Positions 49,638 through 57,974 of a DNA stretch of 64,000 nucleotides are shown here, piece after piece. This DNA is from Paenibacillus tepidiphilus (GTDB taxonomy: Bacteria > Bacillota > Bacilli > Paenibacillales > Paenibacillaceae): assembly GCF_008635795.1 (NCBI RefSeq), contig NZ_VWRQ01000019.1, forward strand, positions 62,001-126,000, in the 5' to 3' direction. A model generated the notes under the pieces. It was given only the letters and a program-made list of their open reading frames with translations. It made no database searches and was not told where the DNA came from. Every line of letters starts with the position of its first letter. The stretch's first letter is position 1. Position numbers and translations under genes: made by a program.

Positions 49638-50996
49638 ATGACAATGGCAAGCAAAAAAGGGTGGGCTACCGGCCTGTTAATCTTAAGCCTGCTGGCTACG
49701 ACAGCCTGCGGCAGCAATACGGCTGGTACGGTAAATTCCGGGTCGAATGTGGCCGACGCTTCGGCGGCAGAAGGAAGCTCTGCAGCGGACGGCAACGAGC
49801 AGGTAACCATCAAGTTCTACAGCTACAATCTGGCGATTGCTTCCCAGAAGGAAGGGACCCAGCAATTGATCGACGAGTTCGAAGCGGCCAATCCGAACAT
49901 TACGGTAGAAGGCATTCCGGTTCCCTCCACGGAGATCAATGCGAAGGTGCAGGCGGATATTGCCGCGGGCTCACCGCCCGATGTAGCCCAGCTTGTATTC
50001 GACGGGCTGGATTTCGCGGTCAATAACTTCGGCGCCAAAGCGCTGGAAGATATCGTTCCTGCCGATGAGCTGGCGCAGAATCTGGAAGGCTTCTCGGCGA
50101 ACGGGCTGAAGCTCGGGCAATTGAACGGCAAGACCTATGGCCTTCCGTTTACCTTCAGCACGCCGGTGCTGTTCTACAATGCCAAGCTGTTCGAGGATGC
50201 CGGTCTTGATCCCGGGCAGCCGCCGGCCACCTGGGATGAGGTGAAGCAGTATGCGCTGCAAATCGCCGACAAGACGGATGCTTCCGGCGTACATGTCGGC
50301 GGGTCAGCGGGAAATGACTGGATCGTCCAGGCGCTGATCGGCAGCAACGGGGGGAAGGTGCTCTCTGACGACCGCAAGACCATCGAATTCGGCAGCGAGG
50401 AGGCCATCGGCGCCGTCTCCATGTGGCAGGATCTGGTGACCAGCGGAGCCAGCGACAAGCTGAACGACAGCGAAGTCATTGAAGCGTTCAGCCAGGGTAA
50501 GGTCGGCATGCTGCTGTTCACCAGCGCACTGCAAAGCGCCTTTCTGGCGGCGTCCGAAGCCGGCGGCTGGGAGCTGAAAGCGGCGGCGCTGCCTTCCTTC
50601 GGCGAACAGCCGACGACACCGGTCAACTCCGGCAGCTCTCTGATGATCCTCGCGGACGATGCTGCGAAGCAGCAGGCCGCCTGGAAGTTCCTGCAATTCG
50701 TCACCAGTGAGCGGGGGTATACCATCATTACTTCCAAGATCGGCTATCTGCCGCTGCGTCCGGCTATCGTGGAGGATCCCGAATACCTCAAAGGCTGGGT
50801 CGAAGAGAACCCGCTGATCCAGGTGAATCTGGCCCAGCTGGAGCGTCTCACCCCTTGGGTGTCCTACCCAGGCGCTAACTGGTTCCAGATTGAAACCACA
50901 TTGCTTGATGCGGTGCAGAAGGCGATCCAATCGGACGATGATGTGTCCACCATTATGAAGGATGCTGCGGCGCGCGCCCAGGCACTCATCCAATAA
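49638..50996 (+). CDS. ABC transporter substrate-binding lipoprotein (UgpB/MalE class)
   Basis: A 452-residue extracellular solute-binding lipoprotein, family 1 (lipobox LLATTAC). The distribution (IDEFEAANPNITVEGIPV; DVAQLVFDGLDF; IQSD.. end) resembles UgpB-like binding proteins for sugars or glycerol-3-phosphate. GGAG precedes ATG 49638; ATG 49644 is an alternative. Its ligand is likely to be a phosphorylated or glycerophosphate-type molecule because of its enzymes, but that is inference. Confidence 0.88.
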   Translation: MTMASKKGWATGLLILSLLATTACGSNTAGTVNSGSNVADASAAEGSSAADGNEQVTIKFYSYNLAIASQKEGTQQLIDEFEAANPNITVEGIPVPSTEINAKVQADIAAGSPPDVAQLVFDGLDFAVNNFGAKALEDIVPADELAQNLEGFSANGLKLGQLNGKTYGLPFTFSTPVLFYNAKLFEDAGLDPGQPPATWDEVKQYALQIADKTDASGVHVGGSAGNDWIVQALIGSNGGKVLSDDRKTIEFGSEEAIGAVSMWQDLVTSGASDKLNDSEVIEAFSQGKVGMLLFTSALQSAFLAASEAGGWELKAAALPSFGEQPTTPVNSGSSLMILADDAAKQQAAWKFLQFVTSERGYTIITSKIGYLPLRPAIVEDPEYLKGWVEENPLIQVNLAQLERLTPWVSYPGANWFQIETTLLDAVQKAIQSDDDVSTIMKDAAARAQALIQ

Positions 50997-51009
50997 AGGA
51001 GGGTACAAC

Positions 51010-51969
51010 GTGAGTCTTCACCAACTGGCCCAGCCGCAGGTTGCACCGGTGCCGGACGTCAAGCAGCGCAAGGCCCGGGGGCGCCGGCTGCGCGGCCTGA
51101 AGCCTTACCTTTATCTGCTTCCGGTCTTGCTGTCCGTCGGCTACTGGATTTACCGCCCGCTGGTGCAGACCTTCAGGCTCAGCTTCTACCAGTGGAATCT
51201 GCTGCCGACATCGCCTCAAACCTATGTCGGCTGGCAGAATTTCCAGAATCTCGTCACCTTGCCCGAGGTCGGCAAGGCTTTGGCCAACACGCTGATCTAT
51301 ACCCTCGGAGTGATTCCGTTCTCGCTGATCCTGCCCATTATCATTGCCATCGCTACGGACAATATCGGCAAGCGTTCGCGCAATATTTACCGGGCACTGA
51401 TCTTTCTGCCGATGATTATGGCTCCGGTGGCCGTTTCCTCCGTCTGGCGCTGGATCATGCATCCAACCAACGGGATCTTGAACCAACTGCTGATGTCGGT
51501 CTTCGGTCTGGAGGAGCCGATCCGTTATTTCACTGATGAGCGCTGGGCGATCTGGTCGGTCACCTTTATTACCGGCTGGAAGCTGATCGGGTTCAGTACG
51601 CTGATCTTCTCGGCGGCCATTACCGGAATCAACAAGGAATATTATGAAGCCGCCCGCATCGACCGGGCGAGCTGGTGGCAGATCATCAGGCATGTCACGC
51701 TGCCGCTCTTGTCGCCGACCATTCTGTTCATGGCGATGCTCAGTACATTGTTTGCCTCTGAATGGAGCTTCTCTTACATCAATGTGCTGACCCAGGGCGG
51801 GCCCTTAAGCTCCACGACCAATGTCTATTATTTGCTGTGGACCTACGGCTTCCAGTCCTTCAATGTCGGTGTCAGCTCGGCCGCGGCCGTGATGGTGTTC
51901 GTCGGCTTTGGCATCATTGCGCTGGGCTTCATGAAACTGACGAAGAAGCTTTCGTTCTTCGACAACTAA
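51010..51969 (+). CDS. Carbohydrate ABC transporter permease (MalF/UgpA-type)
   Basis: A 319-residue permease with six helices and the EAA loop EAARIDRASWWQIIRHVTLPLL. GTG 51010 has AAGGAGGG six bases upstream. It pairs with the following MalG/UgpE-type gene, 15 bp after its stop. No ATPase gene is in the operon, so a shared MsmX-type ATPase elsewhere is expected. Confidence 0.9.
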   Translation: MSLHQLAQPQVAPVPDVKQRKARGRRLRGLKPYLYLLPVLLSVGYWIYRPLVQTFRLSFYQWNLLPTSPQTYVGWQNFQNLVTLPEVGKALANTLIYTLGVIPFSLILPIIIAIATDNIGKRSRNIYRALIFLPMIMAPVAVSSVWRWIMHPTNGILNQLLMSVFGLEEPIRYFTDERWAIWSVTFITGWKLIGFSTLIFSAAITGINKEYYEAARIDRASWWQIIRHVTLPLLSPTILFMAMLSTLFASEWSFSYINVLTQGGPLSSTTNVYYLLWTYGFQSFNVGVSSAAAVMVFVGFGIIALGFMKLTKKLSFFDN

Positions 51970-51984
51970 GGAGGGACAACATTC

Positions 51985-52818
51985 ATGGGCAATCCATCCG
52001 GCGTGAGGCGCGGCCTGGCTTCACTTACCCTGAAGCATGCCGCGCTGATCGCCCTAAGCTTTCTGGCCGTATTTCCGCTCTATTGGATGGTGGTGACCTC
52101 GCTGAAGCCCGAGGCGGAGGTGTTCACCTCCAGCCTGCTGCCTGCACACTGGACCCTGGATAACTATGTATCGGCCTGGAACTCCATTCCGATGGGCCGC
52201 ATGCTGCTGAATTCCCTCGGTGTAGCCTTCGCCCAGACGGCCACGCAGCTGTTCACGGCGATTCTGGCCGCCTATGCCTTCACCCGCTGGGAGTTCCGCG
52301 GCAGCGGCTTGCTATACGGGCTGATCGGGCTGACCTGGCTGGTGCCATTTCAGGTTATCATGATTCCGAATTATATCGTCATCAGCGGACTGGGCTGGAG
52401 AGATACCCTGCTGGGGCTGATTGTGCCTAACATCGCTTCCGCCTTTGCGGTAATGCAATTGTTCAATACATTCAAATCGTTTCCGAAGACCCTGATTGAA
52501 GCCGCTCACCTGGACGGCGCGTCCGATTGGAGCGTGCTCTGGCGCACGATCTTCCCGAACCTGCGCGCTTCCATCGCTTCCATCGGCATTCTGCTGTTCA
52601 TCACCGCCTGGAATGATTATTTCTGGCCGCTGCTTGTAACGACCAAGCTGGAGAATTCCACGATGCAAAAAGGGCTGCAGATGTTCATCTCCTCCGAGGG
52701 CAGCATGTGGGGGACGCTGATGGCGGCAACTACACTGGCAAGTCTGCCCGTGCTGGTGCTGTATCTGGTGCTGCAGCGGCAAATTATTGATTCCTTTGTG
52801 AAGGGTGGTCTGCGCTAA
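51985..52818 (+). CDS. Carbohydrate ABC transporter permease (MalG/UgpE-type)
   Basis: A 277-residue permease, six helices, EAA loop EAAHLDGASDWSVLWRTIFPNL. The AAGGAGGGACAAC sequence precedes the ATG. Its stop codon shares one base with the next start (TAATG), so translation of the phosphatase is coupled. Confidence 0.9.
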   Translation: MGNPSGVRRGLASLTLKHAALIALSFLAVFPLYWMVVTSLKPEAEVFTSSLLPAHWTLDNYVSAWNSIPMGRMLLNSLGVAFAQTATQLFTAILAAYAFTRWEFRGSGLLYGLIGLTWLVPFQVIMIPNYIVISGLGWRDTLLGLIVPNIASAFAVMQLFNTFKSFPKTLIEAAHLDGASDWSVLWRTIFPNLRASIASIGILLFITAWNDYFWPLLVTTKLENSTMQKGLQMFISSEGSMWGTLMAATTLASLPVLVLYLVLQRQIIDSFVKGGLR

Positions 52819-53558
52819 TGAATCAAGCGACAACATCATGGCACCGGAGGCTTCCGCTGGAGGGCGCCTGCAACGTGCGCGATCTGGGCGGTTATCCGGC
52901 GGCGGGAGGCCGGGAAACGCGGCGCGGCATGATCTTCCGCGCCGACGGTCTGCACCGGCTGTCCGCGGCGGATCAGGCCTATCTGCTGGGACAAGGGCTT
53001 GGCAAGGTCATTGACCTGAGACATGCCGGCGAAGTGCAGAGGCTGCCCAATGTATTCGCAGGATCAGCCGTGCTTGGTTATTACAATATCAGTCTGGTAA
53101 ATCCGGCGGTGACGGCAAGCAGTGACATCCGGACGCTTGGCGACCTGTATGTGGGCATGCTGAAGACAGCCCAGCCGCAGCTGCTGCAGGTATTTGCACT
53201 GCTGGCCGAAGCGGCGCAGGAGAAGGTGCTGTTCCACTGCGCCGCCGGCAAAGACCGGACCGGGGTAACTGCGGCGCTGCTGCTTGATCTGGCCGGTGTG
53301 CCGCATGAGGTGATTGTCGAAGACTATGCGCTGACGGGTGAGTGCATCGCGCCGATCCTGGCGGAGCTTCGGCTGGACAAGCCGGAGGCGGTGCCTGCGG
53401 AAGCTTATGAACGCTTCCTCGGTGCTGACCCGGAGAACATGCGGCAAATGCTGGACTTCCTGACGGCGGAATACGGCGGAGCGGAAGCGTATTTGTCGGC
53501 CATCGGTCTGGGCGGACCGGAGATTGCCCGTTTGAAGCACAAGATACTGGAGGAGTAG
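52818..53558 (+). CDS. Protein-tyrosine/dual-specificity-type phosphatase (Tyr_phosphatase3)
   Basis: A 246-residue phosphatase with the P-loop HCAAGKDRTG (CX5R). Family members (Tyr_phosphatase3, LipA-like) dephosphorylate phosphoinositides, phosphopeptides or sugar phosphates. DLGGYPAAGG is the typical N-terminal motif. It is translationally coupled to the permease. Together with two metallophosphoesterases it suggests the operon strips phosphate from an imported compound. It has no signal peptide. Confidence 0.9.
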   Translation: MNQATTSWHRRLPLEGACNVRDLGGYPAAGGRETRRGMIFRADGLHRLSAADQAYLLGQGLGKVIDLRHAGEVQRLPNVFAGSAVLGYYNISLVNPAVTASSDIRTLGDLYVGMLKTAQPQLLQVFALLAEAAQEKVLFHCAAGKDRTGVTAALLLDLAGVPHEVIVEDYALTGECIAPILAELRLDKPEAVPAEAYERFLGADPENMRQMLDFLTAEYGGAEAYLSAIGLGGPEIARLKHKILEE

Positions 53559-53575
53559 CTCCGGTATGCAAGAAT

Positions 53576-53615
53576 AGCCCGGTATTTCCGTGATTGTGGA
53601 AATACCGGGCTTTTT
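53576..53615 (+). terminator. Terminator of the phosphoesterase/ABC operon
   Basis: AGCCCGGTATTTCC pairs perfectly with GGAAATACCGGGCT and is followed by TTTTT. Confidence 0.9.
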
Positions 53616-53641
53616 GCTGCGCTGTTTAGGGGAGTTATGGA

Positions 53642-53791
53642 TTGATCGGACCGGGGGACCCAGAACGAATTGTGGCCCGCAATCCGTTGTACCGCACATT
53701 GTATAAGATCATCCCATCCGGCAGAGAGGATTTCGCCAAAGAACGGGCGACCCTGCTTACAGGGGCTTGTTCTTCACTCACCGGCACCTGA
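53642..53791 (+). CDS. Possible 49-residue small protein or gene remnant
   Basis: A TTG-initiated frame of 49 codons begins seven bases after AGGGGAG (53628-53634) and reads NPLYRTLYKIIPSGREDFAK in its middle, a protein-like composition. It ends just at the lacZ terminator. I do not recognise it; it could be a genuine small gene, a decayed fragment, or chance. There is no promoter that I can support. Confidence 0.3.
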   Translation: MIGPGDPERIVARNPLYRTLYKIIPSGREDFAKERATLLTGACSSLTGT

Positions 53792-53824
53792 AAAAGCGGG
53801 ATTCCCATTATCGGAATCCCGCTT
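53791..53824 (-). terminator. Terminator of lacZ
   Basis: AAGCGGGATTCC pairs with GGAATCCCGCTT; on the minus strand the stem is followed by TTTTC. Confidence 0.85.
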
Positions 53825-53848
53825 GCTGTGTCGAAAGAGAAGGTTCTA

Positions 53849-56800
53849 TTATTGCGGAGAAATCGTAAAGCGGAAGGTGTACGTACGGTTGGCCGGCAAG
53901 GTGAACTCCGGATGTACCGGCGCGCCCCAGCTGTCGTCGCCGCCGACGCCCATCTGCTTGTAGTTGACTCTCAGTACGGTCTTGCTTGACGGCGGCAGCT
54001 TGTAGGCATGGTCGCTGGCTTCCAGCTCTTCCGGTGTCCACGGCAGGGCGCCCACTTCAAACGGTACACCGCCGCCCAGACGCAGGCCGGAGCTGCCGGC
54101 AGCTTCTGTCAGGCTTGCCGTCCGGACATCCGTCTTGTTGCCGCATTCCTGCGGACGCAGATACGGAACGAATTGTTCGGCGACCTTGCCGCTGTATAGG
54201 CCAAGCTTGGCGCCGGTCTTGCGGTCTGTATGATTCTCATGCGGACCCCGTCCATACCAGCTGATGGTATCCAGTTCACCGTCCAGTACCAGCAGCATGC
54301 CGATCTCCGGAATCTCAGGCAGGGTCTCACTGCCGGGAGTCAGCTCTTGGGTTATTCCGATGGAGCCGTCCGGACGCACCTCATACGTGACATGGAGCAG
54401 GGAGTCAGGTCCGGTCGGCAACAGGTAACTGGTGGCCACCCGCAATACGCTGCCTTCCGTATGACACTCCAAGCGCACCAGTTTCCGGCTGTGCGAAGCC
54501 TCTTGCCAGACGGCACAGCGTTCCGGATGATGGTTGCCCCGGTCATTGTCGGTGGCCGCGCGCCAGAAATTCGGCCGGGCCGGCTCCAGCAGCCGTTCTG
54601 TGCCGGAGGTCCGGTAAGAGGTCAACAGTCCGGTCGCCGTGCTGAAGCTTGCCGTGAAGTCCGCACCGCTGATCTTCAGGGAGTCTTCTTCCGTGTCAAC
54701 CTGCAAGGAAGCTCCTTGCGCCAGCGGAGCGGCTTCCGGAAGATACGGCGCGAGCACGAATTGCTCCCAGGCCATCTCATGCCCGGCCTGTGACCAGCCG
54801 GTAGCTTCCTGCTGCACAAAGGAAATCGTCAATACAGCCTCCCGGCCCGCCGGCAGGGCTGCCAGATCATAAGGAAGAGTAACCGGAACGGTCTCACCCG
54901 GAGCGGCGGCAAGGACCAGCCGGCCTTCCTGGGCCGGTTCGCCATTCAGGGCGATGGTCCACTGCAGCTCATAGTCACCGATATCGGTGAACAGGTAGCT
55001 GTTGCGGACGTGGAACTGTCCGGAAGCGAGATCAGCCGCAGTAATCTTGATGCTCTGGTAGCATTTCTTGACTTCGGCAAGCTTCGGTGTCACCGTGCGG
55101 TCGGCAAACAGCAGGCCGTTGCCGCTGAAATTCCCGTCATGCGGCGACTCGCCGAAATCTCCGCCGTAAGCCAGATATTCGATGCCTTCCGGGGTCTTCG
55201 TACGGATTGCCTGATCGACCCAATCCCAGATGAAGGCGCCCTGCAGGATGTCGTATTTGTCGAACAGCTCGGTATACAGATGCAGCCCCCCGCAGGAATT
55301 ACCCATCGCATGGCTGTATTCGCACAGGATATAAGGCTTCTGCGGATTGTCCTGCGCATATTTCTCCACATCATTCGGACGGATGTACATCGTCGATTCG
55401 ATGTCGCTGGCGGCCTCGGAAGCACGGTAATGGAAGATTCCCTCGTAATGGACCGGACGCGACGGGTCGGCTGCACGCAGGTAGTCGTGCATCGCCAGGA
55501 AGTTGTCGCCGCCGAACGATTCGTTGCCGAGCGACCAGATGACGACGGACGGATGGTTCTTGTCGCGCTGCATCATCGAGTTGCAGCGGTCGATGACATT
55601 CTCCCGCCATTCCGGCCAGCTGGCCGGAACATTGAACCGGTTCAATTCCTTCTGGCCGTATTTCCAGCTGCCATGAGTCTCCAGATTGGTCTCGTCGATG
55701 ACGTACAGCCCGTACTCGTCGCACAGCTCATACCATACCGACTGGTTCGGATAATGAGAGGTCCGTACGGCGTTGACATTGTGCGACTTCATTAGCTCGA
55801 TATCGCGGATCATCTCGGCTTTGCCGAGTGCGCGGCCGGTATCGCAGGAGAACTCATGGCGGTTAACGCCCTTGAAGACGACGCGTTTGCCGTTGATCCG
55901 CATGAGGCCGTCCTTGATCTCGAAGGTGCGGAAGCCCACTTTACAGCTGACGGCTTCCAGCAATGCGCCTTGGCCGTCTGTAAGGGAAAGCGCCAGCGTG
56001 TACAGGTAAGGCTTCTCGGCGCTCCACAGCTGCGGTGCATTCACGGCCGCGCTCAGTGCTGCCTGCAGCGCACCCGCTCCCGGTGCGAGGGAAGCCGGCT
56101 CCGGCCATACCTGTTGTCCTGCGGCGTCGTATAGCTGCATCTGCAGCGCATAGCCGTCCAGCGCACGGTTGTCGTCATTATAAAGCTGAATGTCCACAGA
56201 CAGCTCAGCAGCGGTGTAGGCTTCGTTCAGCCGGGTATGCACGAAGAAATCGGCAATGTGCACCGGAGGCACCGTGTACAGATACACATCGCGGAAGATG
56301 CCGGAGAGACGCCAGAAATCCTGGTCCTCCAGCCAGCTGGCATCACACCAGCGGTACACTTCCACGGCCAGTTTATTGTCGCCGGAAGTCAGGTAGGCCG
56401 TAATGTCGAATTCGGCAGGAGTGAAGGTGTCCTCGGAATATCCGGCCAGTTCGCCGTTCACCCACACATAGAAAGCCGATTCCACGCCTTGAAAGCTTAA
56501 GATGACCGGCTGGCCTGCCCAGTCCTCGGGAACGGTAAAGGTACGGATGTAAGAGCCCACCGGATTGTAGCGCGTAGGCGCAAACGGCGGGGCAAGCTCA
56601 GGCTCGGACTCGGCCCAGGGATAACGGACGTTGGTATATTGCGGGTAATCGTACCCGTGGAATTGCCAATGGGAAGGGACGGGGATTTCCGCCCAGCTGC
56701 TGCTGTCATAATCCAGGCTATAGAAATCCTTGATCCGCTGCTCCGGCGTTTCTGCGAAGGCGAACTGCCAGCTGCCGTTCAGCGGCCGATAGCGGGGAGA

Positions 56801-56983
56801 GGCCTCGCGGTCGCCCTGCAGCGCCTGCTCCAGGGTAGGGAAGGACATCATCGTCGCACGGGCGGGCAAGCGGTTCAGTTGAAAAGTCTCAGGATTATTG
56901 TTCCATTCAGGGTAACCGTTTACAGGTGGCGTATAAACCAGCTTAGGACGCACATGAACATCTCCTTGTATTGTGATATTCAT
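53849..56983 (-). CDS. lacZ: Beta-galactosidase, glycoside hydrolase family 2
   Basis: A 1044-residue GH2 beta-galactosidase of full LacZ length with sugar-binding, Ig-like, TIM-barrel and small-chain beta-sandwich domains. The acid/base is Glu488 (WSLGNES) and the nucleophile Glu555 (YILCEYSHAMGNS). It lacks a signal peptide and should act on imported lactose or galactosides. No permease or LacI-type regulator is adjacent; two direct repeats upstream are candidate binding sites. GGTGGG is weak as ribosome binding site. Confidence 0.95.
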   Translation of the reverse strand: MNITIQGDVHVRPKLVYTPPVNGYPEWNNNPETFQLNRLPARATMMSFPTLEQALQGDREASPRYRPLNGSWQFAFAETPEQRIKDFYSLDYDSSSWAEIPVPSHWQFHGYDYPQYTNVRYPWAESEPELAPPFAPTRYNPVGSYIRTFTVPEDWAGQPVILSFQGVESAFYVWVNGELAGYSEDTFTPAEFDITAYLTSGDNKLAVEVYRWCDASWLEDQDFWRLSGIFRDVYLYTVPPVHIADFFVHTRLNEAYTAAELSVDIQLYNDDNRALDGYALQMQLYDAAGQQVWPEPASLAPGAGALQAALSAAVNAPQLWSAEKPYLYTLALSLTDGQGALLEAVSCKVGFRTFEIKDGLMRINGKRVVFKGVNRHEFSCDTGRALGKAEMIRDIELMKSHNVNAVRTSHYPNQSVWYELCDEYGLYVIDETNLETHGSWKYGQKELNRFNVPASWPEWRENVIDRCNSMMQRDKNHPSVVIWSLGNESFGGDNFLAMHDYLRAADPSRPVHYEGIFHYRASEAASDIESTMYIRPNDVEKYAQDNPQKPYILCEYSHAMGNSCGGLHLYTELFDKYDILQGAFIWDWVDQAIRTKTPEGIEYLAYGGDFGESPHDGNFSGNGLLFADRTVTPKLAEVKKCYQSIKITAADLASGQFHVRNSYLFTDIGDYELQWTIALNGEPAQEGRLVLAAAPGETVPVTLPYDLAALPAGREAVLTISFVQQEATGWSQAGHEMAWEQFVLAPYLPEAAPLAQGASLQVDTEEDSLKISGADFTASFSTATGLLTSYRTSGTERLLEPARPNFWRAATDNDRGNHHPERCAVWQEASHSRKLVRLECHTEGSVLRVATSYLLPTGPDSLLHVTYEVRPDGSIGITQELTPGSETLPEIPEIGMLLVLDGELDTISWYGRGPHENHTDRKTGAKLGLYSGKVAEQFVPYLRPQECGNKTDVRTASLTEAAGSSGLRLGGGVPFEVGALPWTPEELEASDHAYKLPPSSKTVLRVNYKQMGVGGDDSWGAPVHPEFTLPANRTYTFRFTISPQ

Positions 56984-57008
56984 ATTATAATCCCACCATG
57001 TCGTCCGG

Positions 57009-57044
57009 TATATATAAGGATATTATGCCTATATATAAGGATAT
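57009..57044. promoter_or_regulatory. Two 15-bp direct repeats upstream of lacZ
   Basis: TATATATAAGGATAT occurs at 57009-57023 and again at 57030-57044, spaced by exactly 21 bp, two helical turns. It lies 25-60 bp before the lacZ start. Such spacing is common for AraC-type activator sites. Confidence 0.55.
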
Positions 57045-57087
57045 GAAACTGAATGAACTGTGGTCCCGCTGCTGTGCAGCAGGCTTT

Positions 57088-57324
57088 CTAGCGGGGTCCC
57101 GCTTCCGGTGTCGGCTTCGTAGCAGGCCTGGTCATTGGAGTTGACGGCTCAGTAAGCGGCTCGGGCTCATTGATTTCAGCTTTTAGAATGAACGTATCAA
57201 GGACTTCCGTGTAATCACTATCGATGTAGGGCTGCTTGTTTGCTTGATCCATACTTGTAAAAATCAAAATTCCCAATAGAACTATGGCTCCAATAATAAA
57301 CAAAAGCTTCTTTGAGCTGGGCAT
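57088..57324 (-). CDS. Small membrane-anchored protein
   Basis: A 78-residue protein with one N-terminal membrane helix (about residues 6-24) and a Pro/Thr/Glu-rich tail (EPSTPMTRPATKP). AAAGGAG is ten bases before the ATG. It looks like a small anchored extracytoplasmic protein; its role is unknown. It is co-directional with lacZ, 104 bp upstream of its start, but the lacZ promoter region is between them. Confidence 0.65.
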   Translation of the reverse strand: MPSSKKLLFIIGAIVLLGILIFTSMDQANKQPYIDSDYTEVLDTFILKAEINEPEPLTEPSTPMTRPATKPTPEAGPR

Positions 57325-57498
57325 GGGAGGATAACTCCTTTATTAGAATTATGAGAACAGGTTAGCAGAAATGGGGGATGCTGACTATGGAATTTCGCGT
57401 CAGGTTGCAGAAGGTAACGCAACGAGATCTCATTTTGCCCGTACCATCTCTTAATGGAAATTTCATACTATAACCTACTCCGACTCAGAGGTGAAGAA

Positions 57499-57579
57499 AT
57501 GCTCGCGATCCTGGAAACGATTTTCGAATTAATCGTCGATACCCTATGGGAGAACCGCAGAAAGAAAAAACGAAAGTAA
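57499..57579 (+). CDS. 26-residue microprotein
   Basis: A tiny ORF with GAGGTG five bases upstream and a strong terminator at its end. It has an amphipathic hydrophobic N-terminus (MLAILETIFELIVDTLWE) and a very basic C-terminus (RRKKKRK). This makes it resemble small membrane-active peptides or type I toxins; no antisense RNA is visible. Length is below normal gene callers. Confidence 0.5.
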   Translation: MLAILETIFELIVDTLWENRRKKKRK

Positions 57580-57611
57580 CCTGCCGGGCATGAGCCTGGC
57601 AGGTTTTTTTA
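57578..57611 (+). terminator. Terminator immediately after the microprotein
   Basis: AACCTGCC pairs with GGCAGGTT, the stem beginning within the stop codon, followed by TTTTTTT. Confidence 0.85.
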
Positions 57612-57709
57612 CTTGAGAAATTGCACATTATAATAAGACATTAGGGAAAACATTCGGCAGGCATTCATCATTTATACATAATCATTCCAGTTGAGGAATA
57701 TACTCATGA

Positions 57710-57753
57710 TTGATTAACGAACAAGTGTTTGGTTATAATACAAACAAATGTTC
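57710..57753 (+). promoter_or_regulatory. SOS promoter with two LexA boxes
   Basis: TTGATT (57710-57715) and TATAAT (57734-57739) form the promoter. CGAACAAGTGTTTG (57718-57731) lies in the spacer and AAACAAATGTTC (57742-57753) just after the -10; both fit the LexA pattern GAAC-N4-GTTC with one mismatch. Confidence 0.75.
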
Positions 57754-57776
57754 TTATTTGGTGGAGGCGATCAGTC

Positions 57777-57974
57777 ATGAGAATGGCTATTGGTCAAATC
57801 GTTGAAATGATATATCAAGACAAGGCGGGCAAGATTACGCAGCGCAGGATCGAAGTTCTGGACATCCGTGACGGCCGGATCCGGGCAACCTGTCTGACCA
57901 GCGGCGCACCACGGGTGTTCCTGGCAGCGGGCGTTCTGGCATGGTATCCGGAACGGGGGCGGCGTCATGCCTAA
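57777..57974 (+). CDS. Small WYL-like protein of the SOS operon
   Basis: A 65-residue basic protein with a beta-rich, WYL-like pattern (GQIVEMIYQDKAGKITQRRIEVLDIRDGRIRATC). ATG 57777 has GGAGG nine bases upstream. It is the first gene behind the LexA boxes and overlaps the polymerase gene start by eight bases. Homologous small genes often precede UvrX-type polymerases; the function is unknown. Confidence 0.75.
   Translation: MRMAIGQIVEMIYQDKAGKITQRRIEVLDIRDGRIRATCLTSGAPRVFLAAGVLAWYPERGRRHA

Noticed and set aside
53670..53963. 97-codon plus-strand frame across the lacZ terminator
   Set aside because: It runs through the terminator and antisense to the lacZ 3' end without a ribosome binding site.
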